Source of the DNA: CAYUNT01 sp964446285
GTDB lineage: Bacteria > Sumerlaeota > Sumerlaeia > SLMS01 > CAYUNT01
Length of the DNA stretch: 36,945 nt
Assembly (NCBI GenBank): GCA_964446285.1
Contig: CAYUNT010000016.1
Coordinates: 1-36,945 of the forward strand
Direction of reading: 5' to 3'
In this document: positions 24,014 through 32,730 of the stretch, in pieces
Layout: each line of letters opens with the position of its first letter
Numbering within the stretch: the stretch's first letter is position 1
The notes under the pieces: model-generated
The model's database searches: none
Seen by the model: only the letters and a program-made list of their open reading frames with translations
Told to the model about the DNA's origin: nothing
Position numbers and translations under genes: made by a program

Positions 24014-25381
24014 ATGAGCAATTCTCAATCCGCCCCCAAACCGGCTCGTCCGCCGCGGGTGGAATCCATCGACGCCTTTCGCGGATTCACCATCCTCGGC
24101 ATGATTCTTGTCATCCAGGTGTCGGGCTACCGCCATTTGCCGCTTACCTTCCCCCACTGGGGCAGCGCGCCTGTTTCGACCTTCAAGCACGCGGGCGAGG
24201 ATGGCGAACCGGAGGAATGGGCGTTTTGGGAAGGGACGGGCGAAAACCCTTCAACGATCTATCGGCAGGCGGAGGTGATGGAACGCCTCGACAATGGCCG
24301 CTACAAAGTGGCGCTCAAGGACGACAAGGACCGCACGGTTCAGGTTTATGAGGATGCGAAAATCCGCCATGCGGTTCCGCTCAAGGCCGGGGCGAAGATC
24401 ATCGCGGTGTTCGATAAAAAGGACATGGCGGCGGCGCCAAAATTCCAGGGAATCGGCAATGGATGCACTTTCACGGATTGGGTGGCGCCGTTCTTTGTGT
24501 TCATCGTGGGGATGTGCATTCCGCTCAGCCGCGGACGGCGCGGCGGAGAGTGGTGGCGGCATGTCGGATCGCGCACGATTCTGCTCATATTGGCGGGCGT
24601 GATCTACATCTCGCTGATATTGAAATTATCTTATTGGTGGGGCATTTTGCAGGCGATCGGCATTGCGTATTTTATGGGCGCGGCCTCGATGTTCCTGCCG
24701 CCGATGGCTCGCTGGGGCGCAGTGGCCGTGCTGGGCGCAATTCACGCCTTCATGTCGTGGCATTTTCCGTGGTGGACGTCGATTGGCGATCCGGCGAAAG
24801 GATTCCTTACGATCTTGAATCCAACCGGCGACGCACTGCGCCCGCTAACGGTTCACTGCACGCCGTGGGGATCGATCTCTTATGGCCTGACGACGATCAT
24901 CGGCACACTGCTTGGCGAGGCCATCGTCACTCGCGACCGCATCAAAATAACGCGCCAAAGTTTGCTCGTTGGCGCGATTGGCTGCGTGGCGGGGTTGCTG
25001 CTGCATTACTTCCAGGCCCCAATGAATAAGGATGTGGTGTCGGTGTCCTACTCGATTTTCACGGCGGGGCTGGGGGCGTTTTGCTTCCTGGCGTTTTATT
25101 ACCTGATGGACGTGTGGGGATATAAGGCCTGGGCGTGGCCGCTGACGGTTTTCGGCGCGAATGCGCTGCTTGCCTACTTTATGCAGCCCGTGGTGCGGAT
25201 TTTCTTGACGGCGTGCGGACTCCACGCCTTTTTCACAAGCAAACCGCCGGACCTTGGGCTGCCGATGGCGCTTTTTGCCAAAGTCGGCTGGACGGCCATG
25301 TTCTGGGGCCTGCTGTGGACCTTTATCCTGTGGCTCGTCACGCTCTTCTGCAATAAGCGCAATATCTACTGGAAGTTGTAA
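24014..25381 (+). CDS. HGSNAT-like membrane acyltransferase (DUF5009/DUF1624 type) with a large insertion
   Basis: A 455-residue polytopic protein related to heparan-alpha-glucosaminide N-acetyltransferase, a family that passes acyl groups across the membrane to sugars. The N-terminus has the hallmark ESIDAFRGFTILGMILV; later come TFTDWVAPFFVFIVGMCIPLS and WWGILQAIGIAYF, and about ten membrane segments follow. In relatives the first outer loop is a short HAxWNG-like stretch holding the active-site histidine. Here KHAG (58-61) is separated from GNGCTF (about 147) by roughly 85 charged, beta-rich residues. AGGAG lies 12 nt before the ATG. The acceptor could be a cell-surface glycan; that is inference. 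Confidence 0.78.
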   Translation: MSNSQSAPKPARPPRVESIDAFRGFTILGMILVIQVSGYRHLPLTFPHWGSAPVSTFKHAGEDGEPEEWAFWEGTGENPSTIYRQAEVMERLDNGRYKVALKDDKDRTVQVYEDAKIRHAVPLKAGAKIIAVFDKKDMAAAPKFQGIGNGCTFTDWVAPFFVFIVGMCIPLSRGRRGGEWWRHVGSRTILLILAGVIYISLILKLSYWWGILQAIGIAYFMGAASMFLPPMARWGAVAVLGAIHAFMSWHFPWWTSIGDPAKGFLTILNPTGDALRPLTVHCTPWGSISYGLTTIIGTLLGEAIVTRDRIKITRQSLLVGAIGCVAGLLLHYFQAPMNKDVVSVSYSIFTAGLGAFCFLAFYYLMDVWGYKAWAWPLTVFGANALLAYFMQPVVRIFLTACGLHAFFTSKPPDLGLPMALFAKVGWTAMFWGLLWTFILWLVTLFCNKRNIYWKL

Positions 25382-25410
25382 TCGAATGGAATGCGGTCCG
25401 CATATAAATG

Positions 25411-25467
25411 CAAAGGCACAAAGCCACAAGGAAAGCCTTTGTGTCTTTGTGCCTTTGTGATATTTTT
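25411..25467. terminator. Bidirectional terminator between acyltransferase and ald
   Basis: CAAAGGCACAAAGCCACAAGG (25411-25431) pairs with CCTTTGTGTCTTTGTGCC (25436-25453) and the bases up to 25457, then TATTTTTTT follows on the plus strand. The arms are about 21 bp around a 4-nt loop. It lies between convergent genes and belongs to the same repeat type as 22782-22884. Confidence 0.8.
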
Positions 25468-25489
25468 TTAGTTAAGCAGAACGGCAGGC

Positions 25490-26602
25490 CTAGATCACAT
25501 CCGCCAGGTTGCTGCTGGGGAAGCCGAAGGTCTCGGCGACTTGCGGGAAGACGATTTTGCCATTTACCATATTGACACCGCGGCGGATGGCAGAGTCTTC
25601 CTTGGCGACGCGCGGCCAGCCCAAAGTGGCGATTTTCACCGCGAAGGGCAGGGTGGCGTTTGTCAGGGCGAACGTGCTCGTCCGGCTCACGGCGCCCGGC
25701 ATGTTCGTTACGCAATAGTGAATGATGCCCTCTTCTTCATAGACAGGCTTCGAATGCGAGGTGGGACGCGAGGTCTCGAAGCATCCGCCCTGGTCGATGG
25801 CCACGTCCACCAAAACGGCCTTGGGCTTCATGATCTTGAGCATTTCGCGCGTGACGACGTTCGGCGCTTTGGCCCCTACTACCAGCACCGCGCCGACCAC
25901 GAGGTCCGCCGTGGGCAAAATCCGCCGAATGTTGTAGTCGGACGAGAACAGCGTCGTGCAATTGTGCGGAAGGATGGAATCGAGATAGCGAAGGCGCTGA
26001 ATATCGATGTCCATCACCGTGACGCGCGCTCCCATGCCCGCTGCCGTAATCGCCGCGTTGTAGCCGACGATTCCGCCGCCAATAACAACCACATGCGCCG
26101 ATTCAACGCCGGGCACGCCACCGAGCAGGACGCCGCGCCCTCCGTGGGGCGCTTCGAGGTAGTTGGCGCCGTGCTGAATCGAAAGGCGTCCGGCGATTTC
26201 GCTCATGGGCGTCAGGAGCACGTTATGGCCGGCGTCTGTCTCGACGGTTTCATAGGCGATGCAGATCGCGCCTGACTTCATCATCGCCTCGGTGAGGGCT
26301 TTGCTTGAAGCGAAGTGGAAATATGTGAATAGAATCTGGCCGCGGCGAATGTGAGGCCATTCGCTCTCCAGAGGTTCCTTGACCTTGAGTATCAGGTCGG
26401 CTTTCTTCCAGACTTCCTCGGCGTTGGGGAGAATTTCCGCGCCTTCGCCAGCGTAGTCCTTGTCAAAAAACCCCGCTCCGACGCCCGCTCCCTGCTGCAC
26501 GAGAATCTTGTGCCCATATTTTGCCAATTGCTTCACGCCCCCGGGCACTAACGCCACCCGATATTCATGGTCTTTGATTTCTTTTGGAACCCCGATGATC
26601 AT
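25490..26602 (-). CDS. ald: Alanine dehydrogenase
   Basis: NAD-dependent interconversion of L-alanine with pyruvate and ammonia; cytoplasmic, 370 residues. The ATG at 26602 opens MIIGVPKEIKDHEYRVAL, the family's usual start, with GGAGG 7 nt upstream; the 33 residues encoded further upstream lack family features. Visible active-site residues are Lys75 in LKVKEP, His96 in FTYFHFA and the aspartate in VDVAIDQGG (about 271). The NAD-binding glycine motif GGGIVGYNAA lies at 176-185. The gene stands alone and converges on the acyltransferase gene. Confidence 0.95.
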   Translation of the reverse strand: MIIGVPKEIKDHEYRVALVPGGVKQLAKYGHKILVQQGAGVGAGFFDKDYAGEGAEILPNAEEVWKKADLILKVKEPLESEWPHIRRGQILFTYFHFASSKALTEAMMKSGAICIAYETVETDAGHNVLLTPMSEIAGRLSIQHGANYLEAPHGGRGVLLGGVPGVESAHVVVIGGGIVGYNAAITAAGMGARVTVMDIDIQRLRYLDSILPHNCTTLFSSDYNIRRILPTADLVVGAVLVVGAKAPNVVTREMLKIMKPKAVLVDVAIDQGGCFETSRPTSHSKPVYEEEGIIHYCVTNMPGAVSRTSTFALTNATLPFAVKIATLGWPRVAKEDSAIRRGVNMVNGKIVFPQVAETFGFPSSNLADVI

Positions 26603-26746
26603 TTTTGTATCCTCCGCGACACAGTATTCATCTTCCATTCCTTGCGAGCGAACCCCAAAATTGTGGGCTTGCGCTGCCGCATCGGCTGACATGCATAGCA
26701 AAGGCGGTTTCCGAATGCAACTGAAGGCGTATAGGGGAGCAAAAAT

Positions 26747-27334
26747 ATGAGCATACGCATTTTGGCGGGATGCCGCCGCGGGGCGCTCCTGGCCGCGCCT
26801 CCGGGCGAGTCCACAAGGCCGCTTTTGACGCGCGTTCGCCAGGCGCTTTTCGATGTTTTGGGCGAGCGGACGCCGGATTCGCGCGTTCTGGACCTTTTCG
26901 CCGGGAGCGGCGCGGTGGGCATCGAGGCGTTGAGCCGGGGGGCGCGGTGGGCCACATTTGTGGATCAGGGGCCTGCGGCTATCGAGACAATCCGGCGCAA
27001 TCTGGCCAAGGTGCGTTTCGAGGATCGCGCCCGAACCGTGCGTGCCACGCTGCCTGGGGCGATTGAGGCGCTGCCCGTCCCGCCGGATATGGAGCGCTAT
27101 GACCTGGTTTTTGTCATGCCGCCCTTTGGTGAGGCGTTGCTGGGACCGGCCCTGGAACGTTTGGCGGCGGCGCGCGATCTCATTGCTCCGGGCGCCTGTA
27201 TTGTGGGGCAGCTTGAGCGCAATGAGCCAGTGCCCACTCTGCCACCATCGGCCTCGCTGGCGCTCGTGGAAGAACGCCTCTATGGCGTCAATCGGCTGCT
27301 ATTCTGGCTGGCGCGAAAAGGCAAGCCGCGCTGA
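26747..27334 (+). CDS. rsmD: RsmD-like 16S rRNA (guanine-N2) methyltransferase
   Basis: RsmD methylates G966 of 16S rRNA with S-adenosylmethionine. This 195-residue protein has the family N-terminus (RILAGCRRGALLAAP, then RPLLTRVRQALFDVL) and the SAM-binding VLDLFAGSGAVGIEALSRGA. The catalytic motif, DPPY or NPPY in most relatives, reads MPPF (124-127), in YDLVFVMPPFGEALL. Loss of the leading Asp/Asn could weaken catalysis. Everything else is intact and the length is normal. The ATG follows GGGAG. Confidence 0.85.
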   Translation: MSIRILAGCRRGALLAAPPGESTRPLLTRVRQALFDVLGERTPDSRVLDLFAGSGAVGIEALSRGARWATFVDQGPAAIETIRRNLAKVRFEDRARTVRATLPGAIEALPVPPDMERYDLVFVMPPFGEALLGPALERLAAARDLIAPGACIVGQLERNEPVPTLPPSASLALVEERLYGVNRLLFWLARKGKPR

Positions 27335-27385
27335 ACCTGGAAGCAAATTCAGTCTTCGGTTCGAGCCTGCCGACGCGAATCTGTT

Positions 27386-27413
27386 GGTTTAAGTCTATCG
27401 GTTCAAGTCTATT
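27386..27413. repeat. 14-bp tandem repeat between convergent genes
   Basis: GGTTTAAGTCTATC (27386-27399) and GGTTCAAGTCTATT (27400-27413) differ at two positions; a weaker third unit runs on. The second unit contains the stop codon of the minus-strand lipoprotein gene. Confidence 0.6.
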
Positions 27414-28872
27414 GATTCGAGGCATCTGCCACGATTCTTGCTGAATCGGCGGGCGAAACCGTCTTCAGTTCTTTGGCAAATTCGCGCAACCGTTCGCCAA
27501 ATGCGACCGCCATTTCTTCGGAGAACTGCGCGCCCATCTTCCCGCCGTAATATACACCAACAAAGCGCTTGGCGGTCTTGATTTCGTAGGTGCGCGAGAG
27601 AACTTCTTTGCCTTCGGGTCCCTGCCGCGCCTGCAATTCCAGCTCCATTGCCAAGCGGTTTCGGGAATTCGGAACCCCGAAGAGCGAAATCAGGTTCGAG
27701 AGTGGCAGCGTGATCCCATAGGTCAGGCGGGTGCGCTGAATGATAATCGAGCGAACCTTCGCGGTGACGACGATTTGGCCGGGCGAGGGGGTCGAATAAT
27801 GGCGCGTTGTGGCGCGCACCAGGATGTGGCGTCCTGGAACCAGCGCCGTGCATGCGCCGTTCTCCATGCTGAAAAGGATGTCGCGTGCGTCATCTTCCTG
27901 CGCATTGCCGCCGCCGAGCGACCGCTGACGCACTTTCATCCCCAGCCCTGAGCCGGAGTATTCGGAAATCCGGCTGCAACTGCCCCCGCTGCAAAGCGCA
28001 TCTTCCAAAGATGCATTCAGGGCGTTCTCAAGATTGGAAGAGGCGGATCCCGTGCGGAATTGATGCTGTCCATCCAGGCCCGGCAACTCGATGGCAATGC
28101 GGCTTTCGCCCAGTTCTTCAGCGAAAATCCGCCGGGCCAGAAGCGTCGAACGCAACGAGAAGGCGCCGGCGCGCGCATCCCACAGCGCGCTAGCGCAATC
28201 CGCCCGCGAAGGCGTTTGCGAAACGATTTCCCATTTCAAGGCGCTTAGCAGGGCTTCGCGCACCGGGCCAGCGATGTCCACGCTGGATTTGGGCCGTAGT
28301 CCCTCGGGAAGGCGTTCGAGCGGAAATTTGACGCGCTGGCTTTCCTGGGTGGGGACCCCGGTAAAAGAAAAAGGAAATGCTTGTTCGTGCGCCTGCCGGA
28401 CCGGCACCTCGGTCGTATAATAAGGCACAAGCGGGAGCGCGCCCCACCAGGAAAAATAAGAGTCTTCATCCGATGATTCCACGGGTGGCACGGTGAAAAG
28501 ACGCAGCGTGATGGGCGGTGTGGTTTCGCGCGTGAATGTGCATACCTTCGCGGGGGCATCTTCCGCCGTAGGCGCAGTGGCTATGGCGATTTTGCCAGCC
28601 TGGTTTTCGAGGCAGTTCTTCTCTCCGGTCCCCGGTCCCCAGAAGGGAGAGGTGACAGCCAGCGTATCGCCACATGCTCCGAGCAATCCGCCTGCCAGCG
28701 CTCCAATGGCGGTGCATCCGCTAAGAAACATCGCATTGGCCACGAGAGCAATGGCGGCCCCAAAAACAAACGCTCGCCCAGAGGAAAGGCTTAGTTTATT
28801 GCCCTCGCGGGGCGCCTGATTGAATGGATTGTCCTTCGTGCTGTTTGCACGGCCATGCGTTGCGCGTTTCAT
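27409..28872 (-). CDS. Predicted lipoprotein, function unknown
   Basis: A 487-residue protein. The ATG at 28872 is chosen because a lipoprotein signal follows: a charged N-terminal stretch, the hydrophobic AFVFGAAIALVANAMF and the lipobox LSGC; the open frame upstream to 29040 has no features. Next comes a glycine-rich helix (AIGALAGGLLGACG) resembling the glycine-zipper starts of some envelope proteins. The remainder is mixed alpha/beta with no motif I recognise. A cluster of cysteines (CSGGSCS) near the middle may form a disulfide. The likely location is the periplasmic face of a membrane. It lies downstream of the clan GH-A hydrolase gene, about 190 bp apart. Confidence 0.6.
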   Translation of the reverse strand: MKRATHGRANSTKDNPFNQAPREGNKLSLSSGRAFVFGAAIALVANAMFLSGCTAIGALAGGLLGACGDTLAVTSPFWGPGTGEKNCLENQAGKIAIATAPTAEDAPAKVCTFTRETTPPITLRLFTVPPVESSDEDSYFSWWGALPLVPYYTTEVPVRQAHEQAFPFSFTGVPTQESQRVKFPLERLPEGLRPKSSVDIAGPVREALLSALKWEIVSQTPSRADCASALWDARAGAFSLRSTLLARRIFAEELGESRIAIELPGLDGQHQFRTGSASSNLENALNASLEDALCSGGSCSRISEYSGSGLGMKVRQRSLGGGNAQEDDARDILFSMENGACTALVPGRHILVRATTRHYSTPSPGQIVVTAKVRSIIIQRTRLTYGITLPLSNLISLFGVPNSRNRLAMELELQARQGPEGKEVLSRTYEIKTAKRFVGVYYGGKMGAQFSEEMAVAFGERLREFAKELKTVSPADSARIVADASNQ

Positions 28873-29064
28873 ATTTGATCCGCCTTGTTTGGGTTTGCCG
28901 GGAAAGCGCGCAGGCCAATCTCTATGCGGAAGTTCGGATTCGCCGCCTTCGCCCACCGCGCGCAATGATTTTGGGATGCGGCAGGCATGGCAAGGGGCAT
29001 TTGCGCCGCAGACAGGATGGAGGCGCTGGAAATGACTCAAGGAAGCGGCCCGGCGCGCCCGCTT

Positions 29065-31938
29065 TTACTTGCCCTCGAAAGGTCCGGCCAGCCAGAGGCT
29101 CGCGAAAGCTGATGGGGTGCGCCAGGCGTATTTTTGGCGCGACCATTGCATCTGCAAATCCTGCAAAAACGGATGCACATAGCCGGGCGTGTCGTCGTCG
29201 TCGAGCGCCACAGTGAAGCCCAATTCCATGCCGGGGGCCGGTTTGAGATGAATCTCGTTCATCGGAATTGCCGCCTCGATGATGAGGCGCGGCGCAATAT
29301 CGCCGCCCATGCGGGCATCCGCGGCGGCCAAAGCGGCGGAACCTGGCAGACGTTGTTCCGGACGCGGCGAACGGTTGATCCGGATGCGCGAACCGGGCGA
29401 GGCGGCGTCGCCGTGATGCCATTCCCAGACAACGTCTTTTCCGTTGCATGGGAACAGGCCGTATTGGAACTGGTTCGGGCCAAAATCCGCCGCATAGCGT
29501 CCCCGTTCGCGATCCGTATCAAGATACACCTCGAGGCCATCGTTTTGGTAGAGCGCGGTTCCGAAGGATGTTTCGCCCAGGATGTCGTCGCGCAGTTCCG
29601 CGGCGATGTAGAACCACTCGGCATCCCATGCGGTCCATACGAGCGCGGAGGCGTCGCTCGGTCCGCCCCAAGGGAGGCGCTCGGCGACGAATTGCTCGCG
29701 TTCGCCCAGGCGGATGGGCGGAAGTCCGCGCGGCCAGTCGGACAAATCGCCGTCGATCGAGGGTGCGCGGGGCGTTTGATGCGATTTCATATACGACAAA
29801 ATGAATGTCCAATTGGATTCAACGCCTTTTTGCGTTGTCAGGCGAATTTTGGCGTCGAGGACGTCATCCGGGCTTTTCAGGGGAGGTATGGGATCGATAA
29901 TGCCGAAGATGCCTTCGCCAGAAAGGTGCAGATTTGCATCTTGCCATACTGGGACGCCACCAATCGACATGAGGCCTCGAAAATCTGTCGGATGCGCGGC
30001 GTGCAGGCGGGCTTCCAGGCGAATCATGGGTTTGCCATCCTTGCTCCATTCCGGCCTGGCCTTGATTTCCACGGGATCGACAGTGCGAACCGCCGTGGAT
30101 AGGCGCGCGCAAGGCGATTGCGCGCCCGGCGCGGTGTAATAGGCGGCGACGGGAAGTTCTTGCGCTGGATCGGCGGCAAGCGCCTCGAACCGGAGGGCGG
30201 CGGCAGGAGTCCATTCCGCTGGCTGGCCGTTTCCCGCACTCGCCTTTTCGCCAGAGGGATTTGCGGCAAGCGGATGGCCATTCCACTCGGCAGGCAGTAT
30301 CGCCGTGGAAATCCGCAACGGTGTGGTCGTGGGGTCCGCCTCAGGTGCGAGAATTCCCGCGACGGCAAGCGCGCGCGTTGAGGGCGAATCCGCATCGGGC
30401 AGAGGAACCACGCGCGCCGCGTATTCCGCCCAATCTCCGCGGGCAATGGTCGCGCGCCCGCTGGCCTGTTCGAGCCGCATTGGCATAAACGGAGCCGAGA
30501 ATTCCATTTTGACATTTGGATTTTCTGCGCGGACGATCAGCGGAAGCGGCGTAATGGTGAGCTGCATGGCTTCGCCGGTCTCGCGCCGCGCGCGCAAAGT
30601 CACAGGAGCGGCGCCAGTCAGGGGAATCACTTCAAGGCTCGAAATGCGCCGCGCCGCAACGGTGCATGCGCCGCGTTCACAATAGAGCGCGGCCAGCGGA
30701 TGCCCCTCCACATCGGTTCCGCGAACGACGCGCACCTCCGGCAGCCCGTCCACCGGATCAATGCGCGTTGCAACTGTGGATCCGCTGAAAACCCGCGCCA
30801 GCGTGGCGAATGCGTACGCCGATGGCTTTAGGCCTTTCCATTCCGGGTGAAAAACCCCAAAGCGATCCTCGGCCCATTCGGCGTCCGGACCGTCGGGACC
30901 GAGCCAATACCAAACGACACCCTCCAACTCGGGACGGGTCATTCCGATCAAGTAGGTCTGGGCGATCATCTCGGCCTGGCGGCGTTCGCTGACGCCGTTG
31001 CCGATGTTTGTCGGATAGCCGATTTCCGTTACCCATAAGGGCGGACGCTCGGCGCCCGCGCCCGGAAATACCGCGCGCCGCACGGCATCCATGCGCGCGA
31101 AGATGTCGGCTTCGCCCGGCGACGCCGGCGTGCAATAGGGGTGGATGGAAAGGACGTCCATCGCGGCGCATCCGCCCTCCCCCGCCGCCGACGCCGCTGC
31201 GCATACGTCGCGCATAAAATCGCCGTCGATCGTCGAGAGCGCGCCGCCAAACACAATCGCGTCGGGATTGGCGCGCTTAACCTCGCGAATCGCCACGGCC
31301 ATCAGACGCGCGTAGGCCGCCGGGTCTTTGCGCGGCGCCCAAAAACCGTCGGTGTTTGGCTCGTTCCAGACCTCGAAATAGCGGCAAAGACCTTTGAGTT
31401 CGCGCGCCATAAAGTAACAATAGCGGCCAAACGCCTCGGCGGCTTCGGGTGTGGCGGGGGCGTCGCCGTTGTCGTAGAATTTGTTTGCGTAATTGAGGAT
31501 GAGGAGCGTTTCGAGTCCGAGACGCTTGTTTGTTTTGAAATTGGCGAGCGTCGTGTCCGGGATGCGCATCACGCCCTTTTGTTGTTCGATGAGGTCCCAA
31601 TGCGCTTCGTCGCGGACGAAGCGCGCCCCGAGCGCCGCGGCCATTCCCGCCGACCGGGCATGACTCGCCGGGTCACCCCAACGCAATGTGTGCATCTGCA
31701 TTCCGAAAAACCGCGGCGAAACCATGCGCGTTTCCGGGCGTTGCGCCACGCGCGTTGCCGACGCTGCGCCCGCTGCATTTGCGCCCGCCGCGTTGGCCGG
31801 CTGCGCCGCGGCCAATGGCGCGAAAATTCCCGCCGCCTCCCCCACTGCCCAAATCATACCCGCCAGCAACGGACATATCGGTATCCACATTGTCTTAGTT
31901 CTTATCCGGTGATTTCTTCTCACACACATCATGCTCAT
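29065..31938 (-). CDS. Secreted clan GH-A glycoside hydrolase (GH39/GH5-like) with C-terminal CBM9-like domain
   Basis: A 957-residue exported enzyme. GGGAG stands 7 nt before the ATG. A signal-like hydrophobic region (about 17-45) is followed by an Ala/Asn-rich linker (46-65). The TIM-barrel domain (about 72-390) has the retaining-hydrolase pair Glu193 in EVWNEPN (acid/base) and Glu305 in WVTEIGYPT (nucleophile), with a PslG/GH39-like layout. Beta-rich middle domains follow. The C-terminus (about 722-957) begins SIDGDLSDWPRG and contains NDGLEVYLDTDRERG, features of CBM9-like carbohydrate-binding modules. The polysaccharide target is unknown. Confidence 0.82.
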   Translation of the reverse strand: MSMMCVRRNHRIRTKTMWIPICPLLAGMIWAVGEAAGIFAPLAAAQPANAAGANAAGAASATRVAQRPETRMVSPRFFGMQMHTLRWGDPASHARSAGMAAALGARFVRDEAHWDLIEQQKGVMRIPDTTLANFKTNKRLGLETLLILNYANKFYDNGDAPATPEAAEAFGRYCYFMARELKGLCRYFEVWNEPNTDGFWAPRKDPAAYARLMAVAIREVKRANPDAIVFGGALSTIDGDFMRDVCAAASAAGEGGCAAMDVLSIHPYCTPASPGEADIFARMDAVRRAVFPGAGAERPPLWVTEIGYPTNIGNGVSERRQAEMIAQTYLIGMTRPELEGVVWYWLGPDGPDAEWAEDRFGVFHPEWKGLKPSAYAFATLARVFSGSTVATRIDPVDGLPEVRVVRGTDVEGHPLAALYCERGACTVAARRISSLEVIPLTGAAPVTLRARRETGEAMQLTITPLPLIVRAENPNVKMEFSAPFMPMRLEQASGRATIARGDWAEYAARVVPLPDADSPSTRALAVAGILAPEADPTTTPLRISTAILPAEWNGHPLAANPSGEKASAGNGQPAEWTPAAALRFEALAADPAQELPVAAYYTAPGAQSPCARLSTAVRTVDPVEIKARPEWSKDGKPMIRLEARLHAAHPTDFRGLMSIGGVPVWQDANLHLSGEGIFGIIDPIPPLKSPDDVLDAKIRLTTQKGVESNWTFILSYMKSHQTPRAPSIDGDLSDWPRGLPPIRLGEREQFVAERLPWGGPSDASALVWTAWDAEWFYIAAELRDDILGETSFGTALYQNDGLEVYLDTDRERGRYAADFGPNQFQYGLFPCNGKDVVWEWHHGDAASPGSRIRINRSPRPEQRLPGSAALAAADARMGGDIAPRLIIEAAIPMNEIHLKPAPGMELGFTVALDDDDTPGYVHPFLQDLQMQWSRQKYAWRTPSAFASLWLAGPFEGK

Positions 31939-31977
31939 ACTATGCTCCCTAAATCAAAGGACAATTGGCGCGGCATT

Positions 31978-32277
31978 TTATTGCAGCCGCTGATGCCAGC
32001 ATTTCGGATCTCGCGATGTATGGCAGATGCAATAAACTGTAATCACGCCGCCTTCGTATTCATAAAAGACCGAATAGGGAAACCGCCTTGTCAGCCCTCG
32101 GCGAAAGTCCTCATATACCTTCTCATGTATTTCAGGCGTGCGGCAAATCGCTTGAATGCAGCTGTCAACACAACTCAGGAAATCTTCTCCCAAACCAGCC
32201 CGCCGTGCCTCATACCACTCATAGGCCTCGGCGAGGTCCTGTTCGGCTTCCGGCGCGAGGATGAGTTCAGCGGCCAT
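31978..32277 (-). CDS. ParE/RelE-family toxin
   Basis: A 99-residue RelE/ParE-superfamily toxin, of the type that blocks translation or gyrase. It opens LILAPEAEQDLAEAYEWYE and has the family's RRGLTRRFPYSVFYEYEGGVITVYCICHT stretch in the second half. The start overlaps the end of the antitoxin gene by 11 nt, which implies translational coupling; an in-frame ATG at 32307 would overlap further. Together with the next gene it forms a type II module in the antitoxin-first order. Confidence 0.88.
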   Translation of the reverse strand: MAAELILAPEAEQDLAEAYEWYEARRAGLGEDFLSCVDSCIQAICRTPEIHEKVYEDFRRGLTRRFPYSVFYEYEGGVITVYCICHTSRDPKCWHQRLQ

Positions 32278-32491
32278 AACGAGCGCGGATCCGCCGCTTG
32301 ACCTCATCCCATTCCAATCCCGAAGCCGGATGGGCCGTCAGGTTCGCCTTGCGCCGGTCCAATTCCACCTTCTGCCAATCGGCCACGGGAATATCCAAGG
32401 GCGTCGCGGCTAGATCATCCCAAAGGTCTTCCACGAGTTGGAGTTTCTCCGCCGGACTAAGGTCGAAGACGGAGCCTGCGTTGGGGTTCAT
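32267..32491 (-). CDS. Addiction-module antitoxin (TIGR02574-like)
   Basis: A 74-residue antitoxin, cognate to the ParE/RelE toxin that follows. FDLSPAEKLQLVEDLWDDLA and the tail with VKRRIRARYGR are typical of this small helical family. The ATG at 32491 lies 8 nt after GGAG, which itself overlaps the end of the upstream zinc-finger gene; an ATG at 32497 is too close to that site. It probably represses its own operon. Confidence 0.85.
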   Translation of the reverse strand: MNPNAGSVFDLSPAEKLQLVEDLWDDLAATPLDIPVADWQKVELDRRKANLTAHPASGLEWDEVKRRIRARYGR

Positions 32492-32505
32492 TGTCATCGC
32501 TCCTT

Positions 32506-32730
32506 TCAAGCCTGATGGAAAGCCATCGGCGCAAGCGCCTCCGCTTTTTGCTCAACGGCACGCATGAACTCCTGAATGGCGTCCACTTCTTTTTCCTCGA
32601 AGTAGGATTCGCCGCATTGCTCGCACACCCAAGCCGGAACCGAATCCAGCAAAACATGGACCCCCTTGCGATCTACGTGAAACGGAGTCGTTCCCTTCTT
32701 CATTTCGCCCTGGCAATAAATGCACTTCAT
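32506..32730 (-). CDS. YgiT-type zinc-finger antitoxin (MqsA-like N-terminal domain)
   Basis: A 74-residue protein with two CxxC pairs, CIYC near the start and CEQC near residue 40, which bind zinc in YgiT/MqsA-type antitoxins. It lacks the C-terminal HTH of MqsA and so matches the short stand-alone form often paired with DUF4258 toxins. Its ATG overlaps the stop codon of the DUF4258 frame by ATGA, and the next antitoxin starts 14 bp further on. All four genes could share one transcript. Confidence 0.85.
   Translation of the reverse strand: MKCIYCQGEMKKGTTPFHVDRKGVHVLLDSVPAWVCEQCGESYFEEKEVDAIQEFMRAVEQKAEALAPMAFHQA

Noticed and set aside
22831..24351. 506-residue plus-strand frame
   Set aside because: Runs antisense through gpmA and out of frame into the acyltransferase; a by-product of high GC.
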